From contig CADAKX010000007.1 in NCBI GenBank assembly GCA_902788605.1, positions 1 through 64,000 of the forward strand: a DNA stretch of 64,000 bases, in the 5' to 3' direction. Positions within the stretch are counted from its first letter, which is position 1. Each line of letters opens with the position of its first letter. Under the pieces are notes generated by a model that was not told the DNA's origin, searched no databases, and was given only the letters and a program-made list of their open reading frames with translations. Below, piece by piece: positions 22,411 through 30,766 of this stretch. Source of the stretch: an uncultured Prevotellaceae bacterium. GTDB lineage: Bacteria > Bacteroidota > Bacteroidia > Bacteroidales > Bacteroidaceae. A program made the translations under genes and the position numbers.

Positions 22411-22600
22411 TCCTGTGAGAGTTTAAAATCGTCTGATAAATGAATTTCTACACTAAGATGCGCAACTGTAGAAACGAGTTCAACAAAACTCGAAAAACTC
22501 GCTAATTTTGCAGATTTTTCGAAAAATGATACAAAATAGATATAAGTCAAGAAATTGTGCACCCACACAGCATTTTTTTCAAAAAAAAGATTAAGAAAAG
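22411..22600. other. Intergenic stretch, nothing recognised
   Basis: AT-rich sequence between the PBP1A terminator and the promoter at 22601. I see no coding frame with a plausible start and no strong hairpin in it. Confidence 0.5.
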
Positions 22601-22632
22601 TTTGCATAGTTCAAAAAGTTTGACTACCTTTG
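22601..22632 (+). promoter_or_regulatory. Promoter of a candidate small RNA
   Basis: TTTG at 22601-22604 and TACCTTTG at 22625-22632, 20 nt apart, followed by CC. A full match to the Bacteroidota pattern with no gene directly after it. Confidence 0.7.
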
Positions 22633-22638
22633 CCAACG

Positions 22639-22733
22639 TTATCCTGAAAACAATCTTTTTACCTTAAAAGAACTAATACCTATTGAAGATAGAAGCGGTC
22701 GGCTGTGAAGCCCGCCGCTTTCGTTTTTATATT
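22639..22733 (+). ncRNA. Candidate small RNA with its own terminator
   Basis: About 95 nt separate the promoter at 22601-22632 from a GC-rich hairpin, aagcgg...ccgctt (stem within 22692-22720), followed by ttcgttttt. There is no open frame of useful length. It may be a small RNA or a leader ended early before the phosphatase gene, which has a separate -7 box at 22794. Confidence 0.4.
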
Positions 22734-22793
22734 ACCCCATCACTCTCTTTCGTTTTATACAATTCCATATCCATCCCTTTCACTTTTTTTTCG

Positions 22794-22801
22794 TATCTTT
22801 G
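22794..22801 (+). promoter_or_regulatory. -7 box of the phosphatase gene
   Basis: TATCTTTG followed by CATCC. The predicted transcript start falls within about 15 nt of the ATG codons at 22810 and 22822, so the leader is very short. Confidence 0.6.
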
Positions 22802-22821
22802 CATCCGAAATGAACAACGGC

Positions 22822-23274
22822 ATGAAACATAAGATTCTATTCGTCTGCCACGGGAACATCTGTCGAAGCCCGATGGCGGAATTTGTGATGAAGGACTTAG
22901 TAAAGAAGGCAGGACGCGAAGACGAGTTTTTGATTGAGTCAGCAGCCACCTCTACCGAAGAGATTGGCAACAGCGTCTATCCACCAGCACGTCGCAAACT
23001 GGCCGAGCACCAGATTACGTGTCAGGGCAAGACTGCCCGTCAGATGACTCGTATGGATTATCAGCGCTTCGACCTGTTGATTGGCATGGACACATGGAAC
23101 ATCCGCAATATGAGGAATATCTGCGGTGGCGACCCAGAAAACAAAATCGTGATGCTGATGGACTACACACACAGACCTGGCGATGTGGCTGACCCTTGGT
23201 ACACGGGCGACTTCGAGGCCACCTGGCGCGATGTCTTGGAAGGTTGTGAGGCTTTGCTCAACGAGCTTGAATAA
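22822..23274 (+). CDS. Low-molecular-weight protein-tyrosine phosphatase
   Basis: A 150-residue LMW-PTP. The P-loop CHGNICRSPMAE at the N-terminus (CX5R with the nucleophilic Cys at about residue 9) is complete, and the general acid Asp sits in VADPWYTGDF near the C-terminus. Family members dephosphorylate tyrosine residues, often in exopolysaccharide control. The start is either 22810 (MNNGMKHK) or 22822 (MKHKILF); 22822 matches the family start better. No tyrosine kinase gene is near. Four 22-bp repeats follow the stop, then a shared terminator with rpsP. Confidence 0.88.
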   Translation: MKHKILFVCHGNICRSPMAEFVMKDLVKKAGREDEFLIESAATSTEEIGNSVYPPARRKLAEHQITCQGKTARQMTRMDYQRFDLLIGMDTWNIRNMRNICGGDPENKIVMLMDYTHRPGDVADPWYTGDFEATWRDVLEGCEALLNELE

Positions 23275-23280
23275 AAAAAA

Positions 23281-23368
23281 TAGAAAGCAACATCAATAAA
23301 ACGAGAAAGCAACATCATTAAAACAAGAATGTTACTTCATTAAAATGAGAAAGCGTTCTAATAAAAGA
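23281..23368 (+). repeat. Four degenerate 22-bp repeats after the phosphatase stop
   Basis: Units begin at 23281, 23303, 23325 and 23347. The first two (tagaaagcaacatcaataaa and gagaaagcaacatcattaaa) are nearly identical, the last two diverged. They begin six bases after the stop codon. Confidence 0.75.
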
Positions 23369-23384
23369 AGGCAATATAAAACAA

Positions 23385-23418
23385 AAAAAGAGAGGGCGAT
23401 AAACCCTCTCTTAGTTTT
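23385..23418. terminator. Bidirectional terminator between the phosphatase gene and rpsP
   Basis: Stem agagaggg (23389-23396) / ccctctct (23404-23411), loop cgataaa, with A-rich sequence before it and T-rich after it, so it can serve both convergent genes. Confidence 0.8.
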
Positions 23419-23446
23419 TGTAACGACTGAATCGTTAGGATGCTGA

Positions 23447-23983
23447 TTATGCCTCAGCGGGAGCCTCCTCAGCAGCAGCCTCTGCCTCAGCAGGAGCCTC
23501 AACCTCAGCAGCCTCAGCCGCAGCAGCAGCCTTCTTGTCGGCTACCTTCTTGGCAATTGCCTCGTTAACCTTCTTCTCTTCAGCCAGAGCCTTTGCCTCG
23601 GCGTCCTTCTTGGCCTTAGCGACCTCAGCGGCTACCTTCTCAAGACCCTTCTGCTTGTCAGCCTTCCATGCATCGAACTTCTTCTGTGCAGTAGCCTCAT
23701 CGAAAGCGCCCTTCTTTACGCCACCCTTGAGGTGCTTCATCAGGTAAACGCCCTCACCGCTGAGGATGTTGCGAACGGTATCAGTGGGCTGTGCGCCACA
23801 CTCTACCCAGTACAATGCACGGTCGAAATTCAAGTCTACCGTGGCGGGATTGGTGTTAGGATTGTAAGAACCAATCTTCTCAGTGAAACGACCATCACGT
23901 GGTGCACGAGCGTCGGCGATTACGATGCTGTAGAAAGCGTAGCTTTTACGGCCACCGCGCTGCAATCTGATTTTTGTTGCCAT
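23447..23983 (-). CDS. rpsP: Ribosomal protein S16 with long Ala/Glu/Lys tail
   Basis: A 178-residue S16; the canonical protein is about 80-90. The N-terminal half is standard ([39 protein letters not shown]), ending near residue 82 in [10 protein letters not shown]. The remaining residues are low-complexity Lys/Ala, then Ala/Glu ([17 protein letters not shown]), predicted disordered or helical. Tails of this sort are, to my knowledge, common in Bacteroidota S16. It is a single gene with its own promoter at 24051-24082. Confidence 0.95.
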   Translation of the reverse strand: MATKIRLQRGGRKSYAFYSIVIADARAPRDGRFTEKIGSYNPNTNPATVDLNFDRALYWVECGAQPTDTVRNILSGEGVYLMKHLKGGVKKGAFDEATAQKKFDAWKADKQKGLEKVAAEVAKAKKDAEAKALAEEKKVNEAIAKKVADKKAAAAAEAAEVEAPAEAEAAAEEAPAEA

Positions 23984-24050
23984 GTTTTTTAAATGTTTTG
24001 TTTAATTGTTAAAATTTGAATTTCATGCTCCCATCTCGTGGAAGCGGGCG

Positions 24051-24082
24051 CAAAATTACTCATTTTTAGGCAGTTGAACAAA
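24051..24082 (-). promoter_or_regulatory. rpsP promoter
   Basis: On the minus strand TTTG (24079-24082) and TAATTTTG (24051-24058) are 20 nt apart and followed by CGCCC. This implies a leader of about 60 nt. Confidence 0.75.
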
Positions 24083-24122
24083 TTTTTCTGCACTTTTCTG
24101 TTGTATTTTAGAGTTTTTTGTG

Positions 24123-24130
24123 TAATTTTG
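24123..24130 (+). promoter_or_regulatory. -7 box of the glycosyltransferase gene
   Basis: TAATTTTG lies only 8 nt before the chosen ATG at 24139, which implies a leaderless or nearly leaderless transcript. Confidence 0.5.
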
Positions 24131-24138
24131 GGCTCGAA

Positions 24139-25059
24139 ATGAAACAAGAGCTATCAATTCTGATTCCCATATACAATAATGACTGTCGCGAGCAGGTCGA
24201 GGCTTTGAGTCGCCAGGCGCAAGCTATTGATGGTTTGACCTACGAGATTATCGTGGCTGACGATGGGTCGGATAATCCTCCTTTCGACCTCACGACGCTC
24301 ACAAACGAAGGGACGCAAGAAATGGATAATTACAGAGAATTACCCACTCTTCCCCATGTCCGACTTATCCGTCGCGAGCAGAACGTGGGTCGTGCCGCCA
24401 TCCGTAATTTTCTGGCACGAGAGGCCAGTTACCAGTGGCTGTTGTTTATGGACGGCGATATGGCCATCCCGTCGGACGACTTCGTGAAGCGCTGGGTGGA
24501 GGAAGACACTGGACTGCTGGCCTATGGCGGATATATCGTGGGCCAAGGCGAGTCCTCGTCGCTGCGCTATATCTACGAAAAGCAGTGTGCGCCTATGCAT
24601 CAGGCCGAGGAGCGCAGGAAGCGCCCGTTCATGCATTTCCACACCTGCAACTTCATGATCCAGAGAGAGCTGATGCTTGCCCATCCCTTCGACGAGCGTT
24701 TCCGCCATTATGGCTATGAAGACGTGCTGTTTGGCAAGCAACTGCGTGCAGCAGGCGTCACCATCCATCACATCGACAACCCAGCCGGTTTCTTTGACTA
24801 TGAGGACAACGCCCACTTCGTCAGTAAGACGGAAGAAGGTCTGCGCACCCTCAATGAGTTCCGCAGCGACCTGCGTGGCTATTCCCAGATGCTCACCTTT
24901 GTCGACGGCATTCATATCCGTGCCATCCGCGGACTCATCATTCTGTGGCACAAGCTGTTTGGAGCAATGGAACGCAAGAATCTGTGTGGCGACAGTCCTT
25001 CGCTCCGCATCTTCAAACTCTATAAACTGGGCTATTTTCTGTCTTTAAGGAATGGATAG
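24139..25059 (+). CDS. Family 2 glycosyltransferase
   Basis: A 306-residue GT-A fold enzyme. It opens with ELSILIPIYNN and has IIVADDGSD (nucleotide-binding Asp), NVGRAAIRN, the metal-binding LLFMDGDM (the DxD equivalent) and a later YGYEDVLFGKQL with the likely catalytic ED pair. There is no TM segment at the N-terminus; a short hydrophobic region lies near the C-terminus. The acceptor is unknown. Start 24139 (MKQELSILIP) follows the -7 box at 24123. The end LSLRNG-stop is duplicated 38 nt downstream. Confidence 0.88.
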   Translation: MKQELSILIPIYNNDCREQVEALSRQAQAIDGLTYEIIVADDGSDNPPFDLTTLTNEGTQEMDNYRELPTLPHVRLIRREQNVGRAAIRNFLAREASYQWLLFMDGDMAIPSDDFVKRWVEEDTGLLAYGGYIVGQGESSSLRYIYEKQCAPMHQAEERRKRPFMHFHTCNFMIQRELMLAHPFDERFRHYGYEDVLFGKQLRAAGVTIHHIDNPAGFFDYEDNAHFVSKTEEGLRTLNEFRSDLRGYSQMLTFVDGIHIRAIRGLIILWHKLFGAMERKNLCGDSPSLRIFKLYKLGYFLSLRNG

Positions 25060-25105
25060 ACAACAATGGTTACTTCCTGTCTTTAAGGAATGGATAGACA
25101 ACAAT
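25039..25105 (+). repeat. 38-bp-period duplication of the glycosyltransferase 3' end
   Basis: A 29-nt run is identical at 25039-25067 and 25077-25105; each copy encodes LSLRNG then TAG. The second copy is in a different frame from the gene. Confidence 0.92.
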
Positions 25106-25151
25106 AGCTACTTATTATCGCTAATCAATTAACAAACAAAACATAAGACCA

Positions 25152-25469
25152 ATGAAAAGATTCGCATTTAAGATGTTTCTAAAGCCCGGCTGTGAGGCAG
25201 AATACGAAAAGCGTCATGCTGCCATCTGGCCCGAACTGAAACAGATGATCAAAGAGCAGGGAGTGGGCAACTACAGCATCTATTGGGACAAAGACACCAA
25301 CATCCTCTTTGCCTACCAGGAGTGCTCAAAGGAAGGCAGTTCACAAGACACCGACAACGTAGACCCCATCACCCAGCGATGGTGGGACATGATGGCCGAC
25401 ATCATGGAGGTAAACCCAGACAATTCGCCTGTGACGATTCCCCTACCCGAGCTGTTCCATATGGACTAG
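25152..25469 (+). CDS. rhaM: L-rhamnose mutarotase
   Basis: A 105-residue RhaM of normal length, interconverting anomers of L-rhamnose (or fucose-type sugars). It has the family pattern FKMFLKPGCEAEYEKRHAAIWPEL with the active-site His near 22, YSIYWD and a C-terminal WWDMMADIMEVNPDNSP. Other rhamnose catabolic genes are not adjacent, so it may serve a dispersed pathway. The last five codons and stop are duplicated in tandem. Confidence 0.9.
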   Translation: MKRFAFKMFLKPGCEAEYEKRHAAIWPELKQMIKEQGVGNYSIYWDKDTNILFAYQECSKEGSSQDTDNVDPITQRWWDMMADIMEVNPDNSPVTIPLPELFHMD

Positions 25470-25518
25470 CTATTCCACGTGGACTAATATCCACATGAAC
25501 AACTTCCGCATAGACTAG
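25452..25518 (+). repeat. Tandem duplication of the rhaM C-terminal codons
   Basis: Unit 1 (25452-25469) encodes LFHMD-stop and unit 2 (25470-25487) LFHVD-stop, in frame, 14 of 18 bases identical. Two weaker copies follow (tccacatgaac near 25490; ttccgcatagactag ending 25518, encoding FRID-stop). Confidence 0.85.
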
Positions 25519-26348
25519 CCAATTACCTCCACCAACCCATCCAGAGGGCCGCGCAGTATCTCTCCCACTGTGTAGCCCTCTTTTCTGATGGCCTCTTCAA
25601 ACTGAGCCTGATAGAAATAGGCGATGCTGCCCACAGCTGATACGGGCAGATCCTTACGTCCATACTGAGCGACGTTGTTAACCAGAAAATCACGGAAGTT
25701 ATCGATGACCAACGCCTCCACCTGCGGCACGTCTATATGCTGATGGATGAACTCCGACAGAGAGGCCAGCCAACGATTAGCCATGGGCTGACGATATACA
25801 CGGTCGATAACCTCGGCAAGCGACACCTGATAGTGCTTCTCGAAAGCCTCGCGTAAGGACTGTGGCAGATGGTTCTTATAAAGTGCATTCAGGAAGCGCT
25901 TGCCCAATACGGCACCACTGCCCTCATCCCCCAGGATATAGCCCATCGGAGGCACATTCTCGACGATAGCCTTACCATCAAACAGACACGAGTTGGCACC
26001 CGTTCCCAGGATGCAGGCGATGCCCTCATGATGGCCACACAATGCGATGGCCGCACCCAGCAGGTCGCTGTGAGCCTCGACATGTGCTGCCTCTGGGAAC
26101 ACCTCACTCAGCAGTCTCACCATCTTTCCTTCCAACTCAGGGCGCACGCCACTACCATAGAAATAGATGGCTCGGAGCTGATTCAGATGCGACGAGAGAT
26201 GTGGACGCAACTCATCTTTCAGAATGTTGCGAATGGTCTCGTCGTCCTGATGAAAAGGGTTTATCCCCTGCGTTTTCACACGCACGTCTCCCAAGGCCCA
26301 TTCCGTCTTGGTGCTACCACTGTCGGCTATCAGAATGTCTTGTTTCAT
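25515..26348 (-). CDS. BadF/BadG-type ATPase, N-acetylglucosamine kinase-like
   Basis: A 277-residue ASKHA-fold kinase. The phosphate-1 loop ADSGSTKTEW is at about residues 7-16, ILGTGANS (phosphate-2) near 110 and GYILGDEGSGAVLGKR near 130. Members phosphorylate GlcNAc, MurNAc or related sugars. The start (26348) overlaps the stop of the upstream lytic transglycosylase gene as ATGA, so the pair is probably a peptidoglycan-recycling operon; substrate assignment is inferred from that context. Confidence 0.85.
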   Translation of the reverse strand: MKQDILIADSGSTKTEWALGDVRVKTQGINPFHQDDETIRNILKDELRPHLSSHLNQLRAIYFYGSGVRPELEGKMVRLLSEVFPEAAHVEAHSDLLGAAIALCGHHEGIACILGTGANSCLFDGKAIVENVPPMGYILGDEGSGAVLGKRFLNALYKNHLPQSLREAFEKHYQVSLAEVIDRVYRQPMANRWLASLSEFIHQHIDVPQVEALVIDNFRDFLVNNVAQYGRKDLPVSAVGSIAYFYQAQFEEAIRKEGYTVGEILRGPLDGLVEVIG

Positions 26349-27400
26349 CTTGCAGATTTTCTGTATTTCATATATCGCTGGCGGATATGGTCCACATATT
26401 CCACCGTTTCTTGTCCTCTCATATATCCCGCATGCACCAGCGTGTCGCGATAGTAACGCAGCTGACTCAGTCGCAGCACATAAGGCTTCACCTGTTCCCA
26501 CACATGCGGATTATGGCCATCACGCTCTGCCAGTCGCATGGCGTCTCTCACGTGCTGCAGTCCCCCGTTATAGGAAGCCAGCACCAGGTTCTGTCGTTCG
26601 TAATGATCGTGCACATCACTCAACTCGCCATCCAGTTCCTTGATATACTGCACGGCAGCCGCGATACTCTTCTGCGGGTTGGTCAGATCCTCACGCGACA
26701 ACCCCAGGTGATCGGCTGTGCCCGGCATGATCTGCATCAGACCCTTGGCCCCAGCCCACGACAGTGCCTGAGGGTCGAAGGTCGACTCCTGATAACACTG
26801 TGCAGCCAGCAATCGCCAGTCCCAACCAATACTTTTAGCACAACTACGGAAGTAACTGTCATAGTGAGAGATAACGCCACGTGCAAGCATCGGCGCATAG
26901 ACCCTTCTACGCACCAATGGCTGGGCAAACATCTGCTTCTCCTCCAGTCGTACATCCTCGAGCAACGAGGGCTGATACCACGCCTCGATGGCTTCAGCCA
27001 GCAGCGGTTTACCATCGCCTACAGTCCATCCCGGAGTGGCGTGACTGGTGGTGTCAATGGGTAGCAAGGCCACGTCGCCGTCGCCTGCCGCCAATCGAGC
27101 GAAGAGTTCGTTACTATCTCGGCACACCTCTATGCGCAGGCGCACACCAATCTCCTTGGCAAAGCGTTCGCCCAACAAATATTGCGTGCCCAGCGGACGT
27201 CCGCGATACATATAATAAGTATCCGGCCCCGACAGAGTCAGTCCGATCAACTCGCCCGCCTGCTGTATGGCCGACAAGTCAAACTCCGTTGTGTCAGCCG
27301 TTTCCGCTGGGTTAGCCCAGGGCGGCGTTATCGTGTCCTGTTTCTGCGAACAAGCCGCAAACAACAGGATAAAAAGCATAAATATACTTAAGCGTTTCAA
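26345..27400 (-). CDS. MltF-like membrane-bound lytic transglycosylase (lipoprotein)
   Basis: A 351-residue predicted lipoprotein with lipobox LLFAAC (Cys17). Residues about 45-175 resemble a periplasmic solute-binding domain (GRPLGTQYLLGERFAKEIGVRLRIE). The SLT domain (about 180-330) has the catalytic Glu in QCYQESTFDP, then AKGLMQIMPGTA and LASYNGG. This two-domain order is that of MltF, which cleaves glycan strands to anhydromuropeptides. It is coupled to the downstream kinase gene and divergent from hisG. Confidence 0.88.
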   Translation of the reverse strand: MKRLSIFMLFILLFAACSQKQDTITPPWANPAETADTTEFDLSAIQQAGELIGLTLSGPDTYYMYRGRPLGTQYLLGERFAKEIGVRLRIEVCRDSNELFARLAAGDGDVALLPIDTTSHATPGWTVGDGKPLLAEAIEAWYQPSLLEDVRLEEKQMFAQPLVRRRVYAPMLARGVISHYDSYFRSCAKSIGWDWRLLAAQCYQESTFDPQALSWAGAKGLMQIMPGTADHLGLSREDLTNPQKSIAAAVQYIKELDGELSDVHDHYERQNLVLASYNGGLQHVRDAMRLAERDGHNPHVWEQVKPYVLRLSQLRYYRDTLVHAGYMRGQETVEYVDHIRQRYMKYRKSAR

Positions 27401-27459
27401 AAAAGTCAGAATTTTCGTGCAAAAGTACTCATTTTATTGGAAATTAAAGAAAAAATCCG

Positions 27460-27467
27460 TAATTTTG
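27460..27467 (+). promoter_or_regulatory. -7 box of the his operon
   Basis: TAATTTTG followed by CAAACG, 30 nt before the hisG ATG. A weak -33 (ATTG at 27436-27439) sits at the right distance. Confidence 0.6.
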
Positions 27468-27496
27468 CAAACGTTTTACACGAAAATTATAGATTT

Positions 27497-28348
27497 ATGC
27501 TTAGAATTGCAGTTCAGTCAAAAGGTCGTCTGTTCGACGACACGATGCAGTTGCTCAATGAGGCCGACATCAAAGTGAGTGCCAGTAAGAGAACCCTGTT
27601 GGTAGAATCCAGCAATTTCCCCTTGGAGGTTCTTTACCTGCGCGACGATGATATTCCCCAGAGTGTGGCCTCAGGTGTGGCCGACATTGGTGTGGTGGGC
27701 GAAAACGAATTCGTAGAGAAGGGTGCCGAGGCCGATATTATCTCGCGCCTGGGATTCAGTCGCTGCCGCCTGTCGCTGGCCATCCCCAAAGACATCGATT
27801 ACAAAGGTCTGGAGTGGTTTGAAGGAAAGACCATTGCCACCTCGTATCCCGTCATCCTCAAGAAGTTCCTCGACGAGCATCATATCCATGCAGAGATTCA
27901 TGTCATCACGGGTAGTGTGGAGATTAGCCCGGGCATCGGACTGGCTGACGCCATCTTCGATATTGTCAGCAGCGGTTCTACCCTTGTCAGCAACAACCTG
28001 CGCGAGGTAGAGGTAGCGATGAAGAGCGAGGCCCTGCTCATTGGCCATCCCGGCATGAGTCAGGAGAAGAAAGACCTGCTGAACCAGATGCTGTTCCGCT
28101 TTGCCGCCGTGCGCGAGGCCGAGGACAAGAAATACGTACGCATGAACGTGCCCAAGGCTCGCATGCAAGAGATCATCAACGTGCTGCCCGGTCTGAAGAG
28201 TCCCACAATCATTCCTCTGGCCGACGAGGAGTGGTGCTCAGTCCACACGGTGCTCGACCAGAAGCGTTTCTGGGAGATTATCGGTCAGCTGAAGGACCTG
28301 GGTGCTCAGGGCATCCTTGTGACCCCTATTGAGAAGATGATTCTCTAA
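27497..28348 (+). CDS. hisG: ATP phosphoribosyltransferase, long form
   Basis: A 283-residue HisG of the long class with a C-terminal regulatory ACT-like domain (from about residue 210, IIPLADEEWCSVHTVLD). The catalytic part has VASGVADIGVVGENE, GFSRCRLSLAIP and the PRPP loop region SGSTLVSNNLREVE. It catalyses the first step of histidine synthesis and is usually feedback-inhibited by histidine. Start 27497 (MLRIAVQSKGRL) is the family start and follows the -7 box; an ATG at 27437 lies upstream of that box. Confidence 0.95.
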   Translation: MLRIAVQSKGRLFDDTMQLLNEADIKVSASKRTLLVESSNFPLEVLYLRDDDIPQSVASGVADIGVVGENEFVEKGAEADIISRLGFSRCRLSLAIPKDIDYKGLEWFEGKTIATSYPVILKKFLDEHHIHAEIHVITGSVEISPGIGLADAIFDIVSSGSTLVSNNLREVEVAMKSEALLIGHPGMSQEKKDLLNQMLFRFAAVREAEDKKYVRMNVPKARMQEIINVLPGLKSPTIIPLADEEWCSVHTVLDQKRFWEIIGQLKDLGAQGILVTPIEKMIL

Positions 28349-28371
28349 CCAATGCATAATGCGTCATTGAG

Positions 28372-29658
28372 ATGAAGATTATCAAATATCCCAAACAGGA
28401 AGAATGGGCAGAGATCTGCCAGCGACCCCATCTGGACATCACCCAGCTGATGACCACGGTGAACACGGTGCTCAGTGATATCAAGACCCGAGGCGACGAG
28501 GCCGTGAAGGAGTATGAGGAGCGTTTTGACCACGCCGTACTCCATTCACTGGCAGTCACCGAGGCCGAGATCGACGAGGCCGAGACACTGGTAGCCAAGG
28601 ACCTGAAGGACGCCATCGTTCTGGCTCACGACAATATCTACAAGTTTCATGCTTCGCAGAAGTTCGAGGGACAGAAGGTGCAGACGCGTCCTGGTGTGGA
28701 ATGCTGGCAGAAGAGCGTAGCCATCGAGAAGGTGGGCCTCTATATCCCTGGCGGCACTGCCCCACTCTTTTCCACTGTACTGATGCTGGCCACGCCCGCC
28801 AAGATTGCCGGTTGTCGTGAGATTGTGCTCTGCACCCCTCCCAACCGCGAAGGCAAGGTGAACCCCGCCATCCTGGTGGCCGCCCGTGTGGCTGGTGTGA
28901 GCAAGATTTTCAAGGCCGGCGGTGTGCAGGCCATCGGAGCGATGGCTTATGGCACCGAGTCCGTTCCCAAGGTCTATAAGATCTTCGGTCCCGGCAACCA
29001 GTATGTGATGGCCGCCAAGCAACAGGTGTCTCTGGGCGATGTTGCCATCGACATGCCTGCTGGTCCCAGCGAGGTGTGTGTGCTGGCCGACGACACGGCC
29101 AATGCCGAGTTTGTGGCTGCTGACCTGCTGTCTCAGGCCGAACACGGCATTGACTCTCAGGTACTGTTTGTCACCACCTCTGAGGCGATGCTCAATGAGG
29201 TACTGTCAGAGACAAACCGCCAGCTCGACCTGCTGCCCCGCAAGGAGATGGCTCAGAAGTCACTGGACAACAGCCGTTTTGTGCTCGTGGGTTCCTATGA
29301 TGAGATGATGGCCCTGTCTAACGCGTACGCGCCCGAACATCTTATTATTCAGACAGCCAACTATGCCGAGATGGCCGAGCAGGTGGTCAACGCCGGTAGC
29401 GTTTTCCTGGGCAAGTATGCCTGCGAGAGTGCCGGCGACTATGCCAGCGGCACCAACCACACCCTGCCTACCCACGGCTATGCCACGGCCTACAGCGGTG
29501 TGAACCTCGACAGCTACTGTCGCAAGGTGACGTTCCAGCACCTCAGCGAGGAGGGCATCCGCCAGATTGGCCGTGCTGTGGAACTGATGGCCGAGGCCGA
29601 GCAGTTGGATGCTCACAAAAACGCCATGACGGTGCGCTTGAGCGCAATTGATAATTGA
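28372..29658 (+). CDS. hisD: Histidinol dehydrogenase
   Basis: A 428-residue HisD, the zinc enzyme for the last two oxidation steps. It shows [19 protein letters not shown], the [15 protein letters not shown] region, [23 protein letters not shown] (zinc Gln/His) and APEHLIIQ. It is second in hisG-hisD-hisC, 24 nt after hisG. The stop region is AT-rich with small repeats (attgataattgataat). Confidence 0.95.
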   Translation: MKIIKYPKQEEWAEICQRPHLDITQLMTTVNTVLSDIKTRGDEAVKEYEERFDHAVLHSLAVTEAEIDEAETLVAKDLKDAIVLAHDNIYKFHASQKFEGQKVQTRPGVECWQKSVAIEKVGLYIPGGTAPLFSTVLMLATPAKIAGCREIVLCTPPNREGKVNPAILVAARVAGVSKIFKAGGVQAIGAMAYGTESVPKVYKIFGPGNQYVMAAKQQVSLGDVAIDMPAGPSEVCVLADDTANAEFVAADLLSQAEHGIDSQVLFVTTSEAMLNEVLSETNRQLDLLPRKEMAQKSLDNSRFVLVGSYDEMMALSNAYAPEHLIIQTANYAEMAEQVVNAGSVFLGKYACESAGDYASGTNHTLPTHGYATAYSGVNLDSYCRKVTFQHLSEEGIRQIGRAVELMAEAEQLDAHKNAMTVRLSAIDN

Positions 29659-29677
29659 TAATGGAGAATGGATAATT

Positions 29678-30715
29678 ATGATTAGTCTTGAAAAACTAAC
29701 CCGCAAGAATATATGGAATCTGGCTCCCTATAGCTGTGCCCGCAACGAGTTTTCGGGTGTCAACGCCACCGTATTCCTCGATGCCAACGAGAATCCGTTT
29801 GGCAGTCCGCTGAACCGCTATCCCGATCCTCTGCAGATGGAGTTGAAGCAGAAGATTGAGGAGGTGAAGGGCATTCCCGCCAACTACACCTTCCTGGGCA
29901 ACGGCAGCGACGAGGCCATCGACCTGGTGTATCGCTGTTTCTGCGAGCCCAAGGAAGACAACGTGGTGGCCATCGAGCCAACCTACGGCATGTATAAGGT
30001 CTGCGCCGACATCAACGACGTGGAATACCGTCCCGTGCTGCTCGACGAGAACTATCAGATTACGGCCGACAAGCTGTTGGCAGCCTGTGACAGTCACACC
30101 AAGGTCATCTGGGTGTGCAGTCCCAACAATCCCACCGGCAACGACATCTGCCGCGAGGAGATTGTCAAGCTGCTGGAGTCGTTCGACGGTCTGGTGATTG
30201 TCGACGAGGCCTACAGCGACTTCTCTAAGTTGCGCCCCCTGCGCTTCGAGTTGCCCCGCTACCCCAACCTCATCGTGCTCAACACGCTGAGCAAGGCTTG
30301 GGCTTCGGCAGCCATCCGTCTGGGCATGGCCTTTGCTTCACCCGAGATCATTGATATCTTCAACAAGGTGAAGTATCCCTACAACGTGAACTACCTGACC
30401 CAGCAGCAGGCCCTGAAGGTGCTGAGTGCGCCCGACGAGGTGGACCGCTGGGTACAGCTCATTCTTCAGGAGCGCACCCGCATGCAGGAAGCCTTCAGCA
30501 TGCTGCCCCTGTGCGAGAAGGTGTATCCCACCAATGCCAACTTCTTCCTGGCCAAGGTGAGCGATGCCCAGCGCATCTATGACTACCTGGTAGAACAGGG
30601 CATCATCGTGCGCAACCGCACGCGCGTTCAGCTGTGCCACAACTGCCTGCGCATCACCATCGGCACGCGCAACGAGAACAACGAACTCATCGGTGCGCTG
30701 CGCCAGTTCAAATAA
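29678..30715 (+). CDS. hisC: Histidinol-phosphate aminotransferase
   Basis: A 345-residue PLP aminotransferase. It begins [15 protein letters not shown] and has [18 protein letters not shown], the SPNNPTGN loop, [11 protein letters not shown] with the PLP-binding Asp/Tyr, and the Schiff-base Lys in [16 protein letters not shown]. Start 29678 ([11 protein letters not shown]) is chosen because the upstream ATG at 29648 overlaps hisD. hisB, the usual next gene in related genomes, is missing here; an RNA methyltransferase follows instead. Confidence 0.94.
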   Translation: MISLEKLTRKNIWNLAPYSCARNEFSGVNATVFLDANENPFGSPLNRYPDPLQMELKQKIEEVKGIPANYTFLGNGSDEAIDLVYRCFCEPKEDNVVAIEPTYGMYKVCADINDVEYRPVLLDENYQITADKLLAACDSHTKVIWVCSPNNPTGNDICREEIVKLLESFDGLVIVDEAYSDFSKLRPLRFELPRYPNLIVLNTLSKAWASAAIRLGMAFASPEIIDIFNKVKYPYNVNYLTQQQALKVLSAPDEVDRWVQLILQERTRMQEAFSMLPLCEKVYPTNANFFLAKVSDAQRIYDYLVEQGIIVRNRTRVQLCHNCLRITIGTRNENNELIGALRQFK

Positions 30716-30757
30716 GTCTGGCAGTCCGGGATGAGTCGTCAGTCAAAATGAATCGTA
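30704..30757 (+). repeat. Three degenerate 18-bp repeats across the hisC stop
   Basis: CAG triplets start units at 30704, 30722 and 30740, an exact 18-nt period. Units 1 and 3 keep a stop codon at the same place (QFK-TAA and QSK-TGA). Identity between units is about 60-70 percent. Confidence 0.55.
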
Positions 30758-30766
30758 TTTTCACGT

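Noticed and set aside
23447..23660. Long S16 tail as a gene fusion
   Set aside because: The tail is low-complexity Lys/Ala/Glu sequence of the type expected in Bacteroidota S16 and shows no separate domain.
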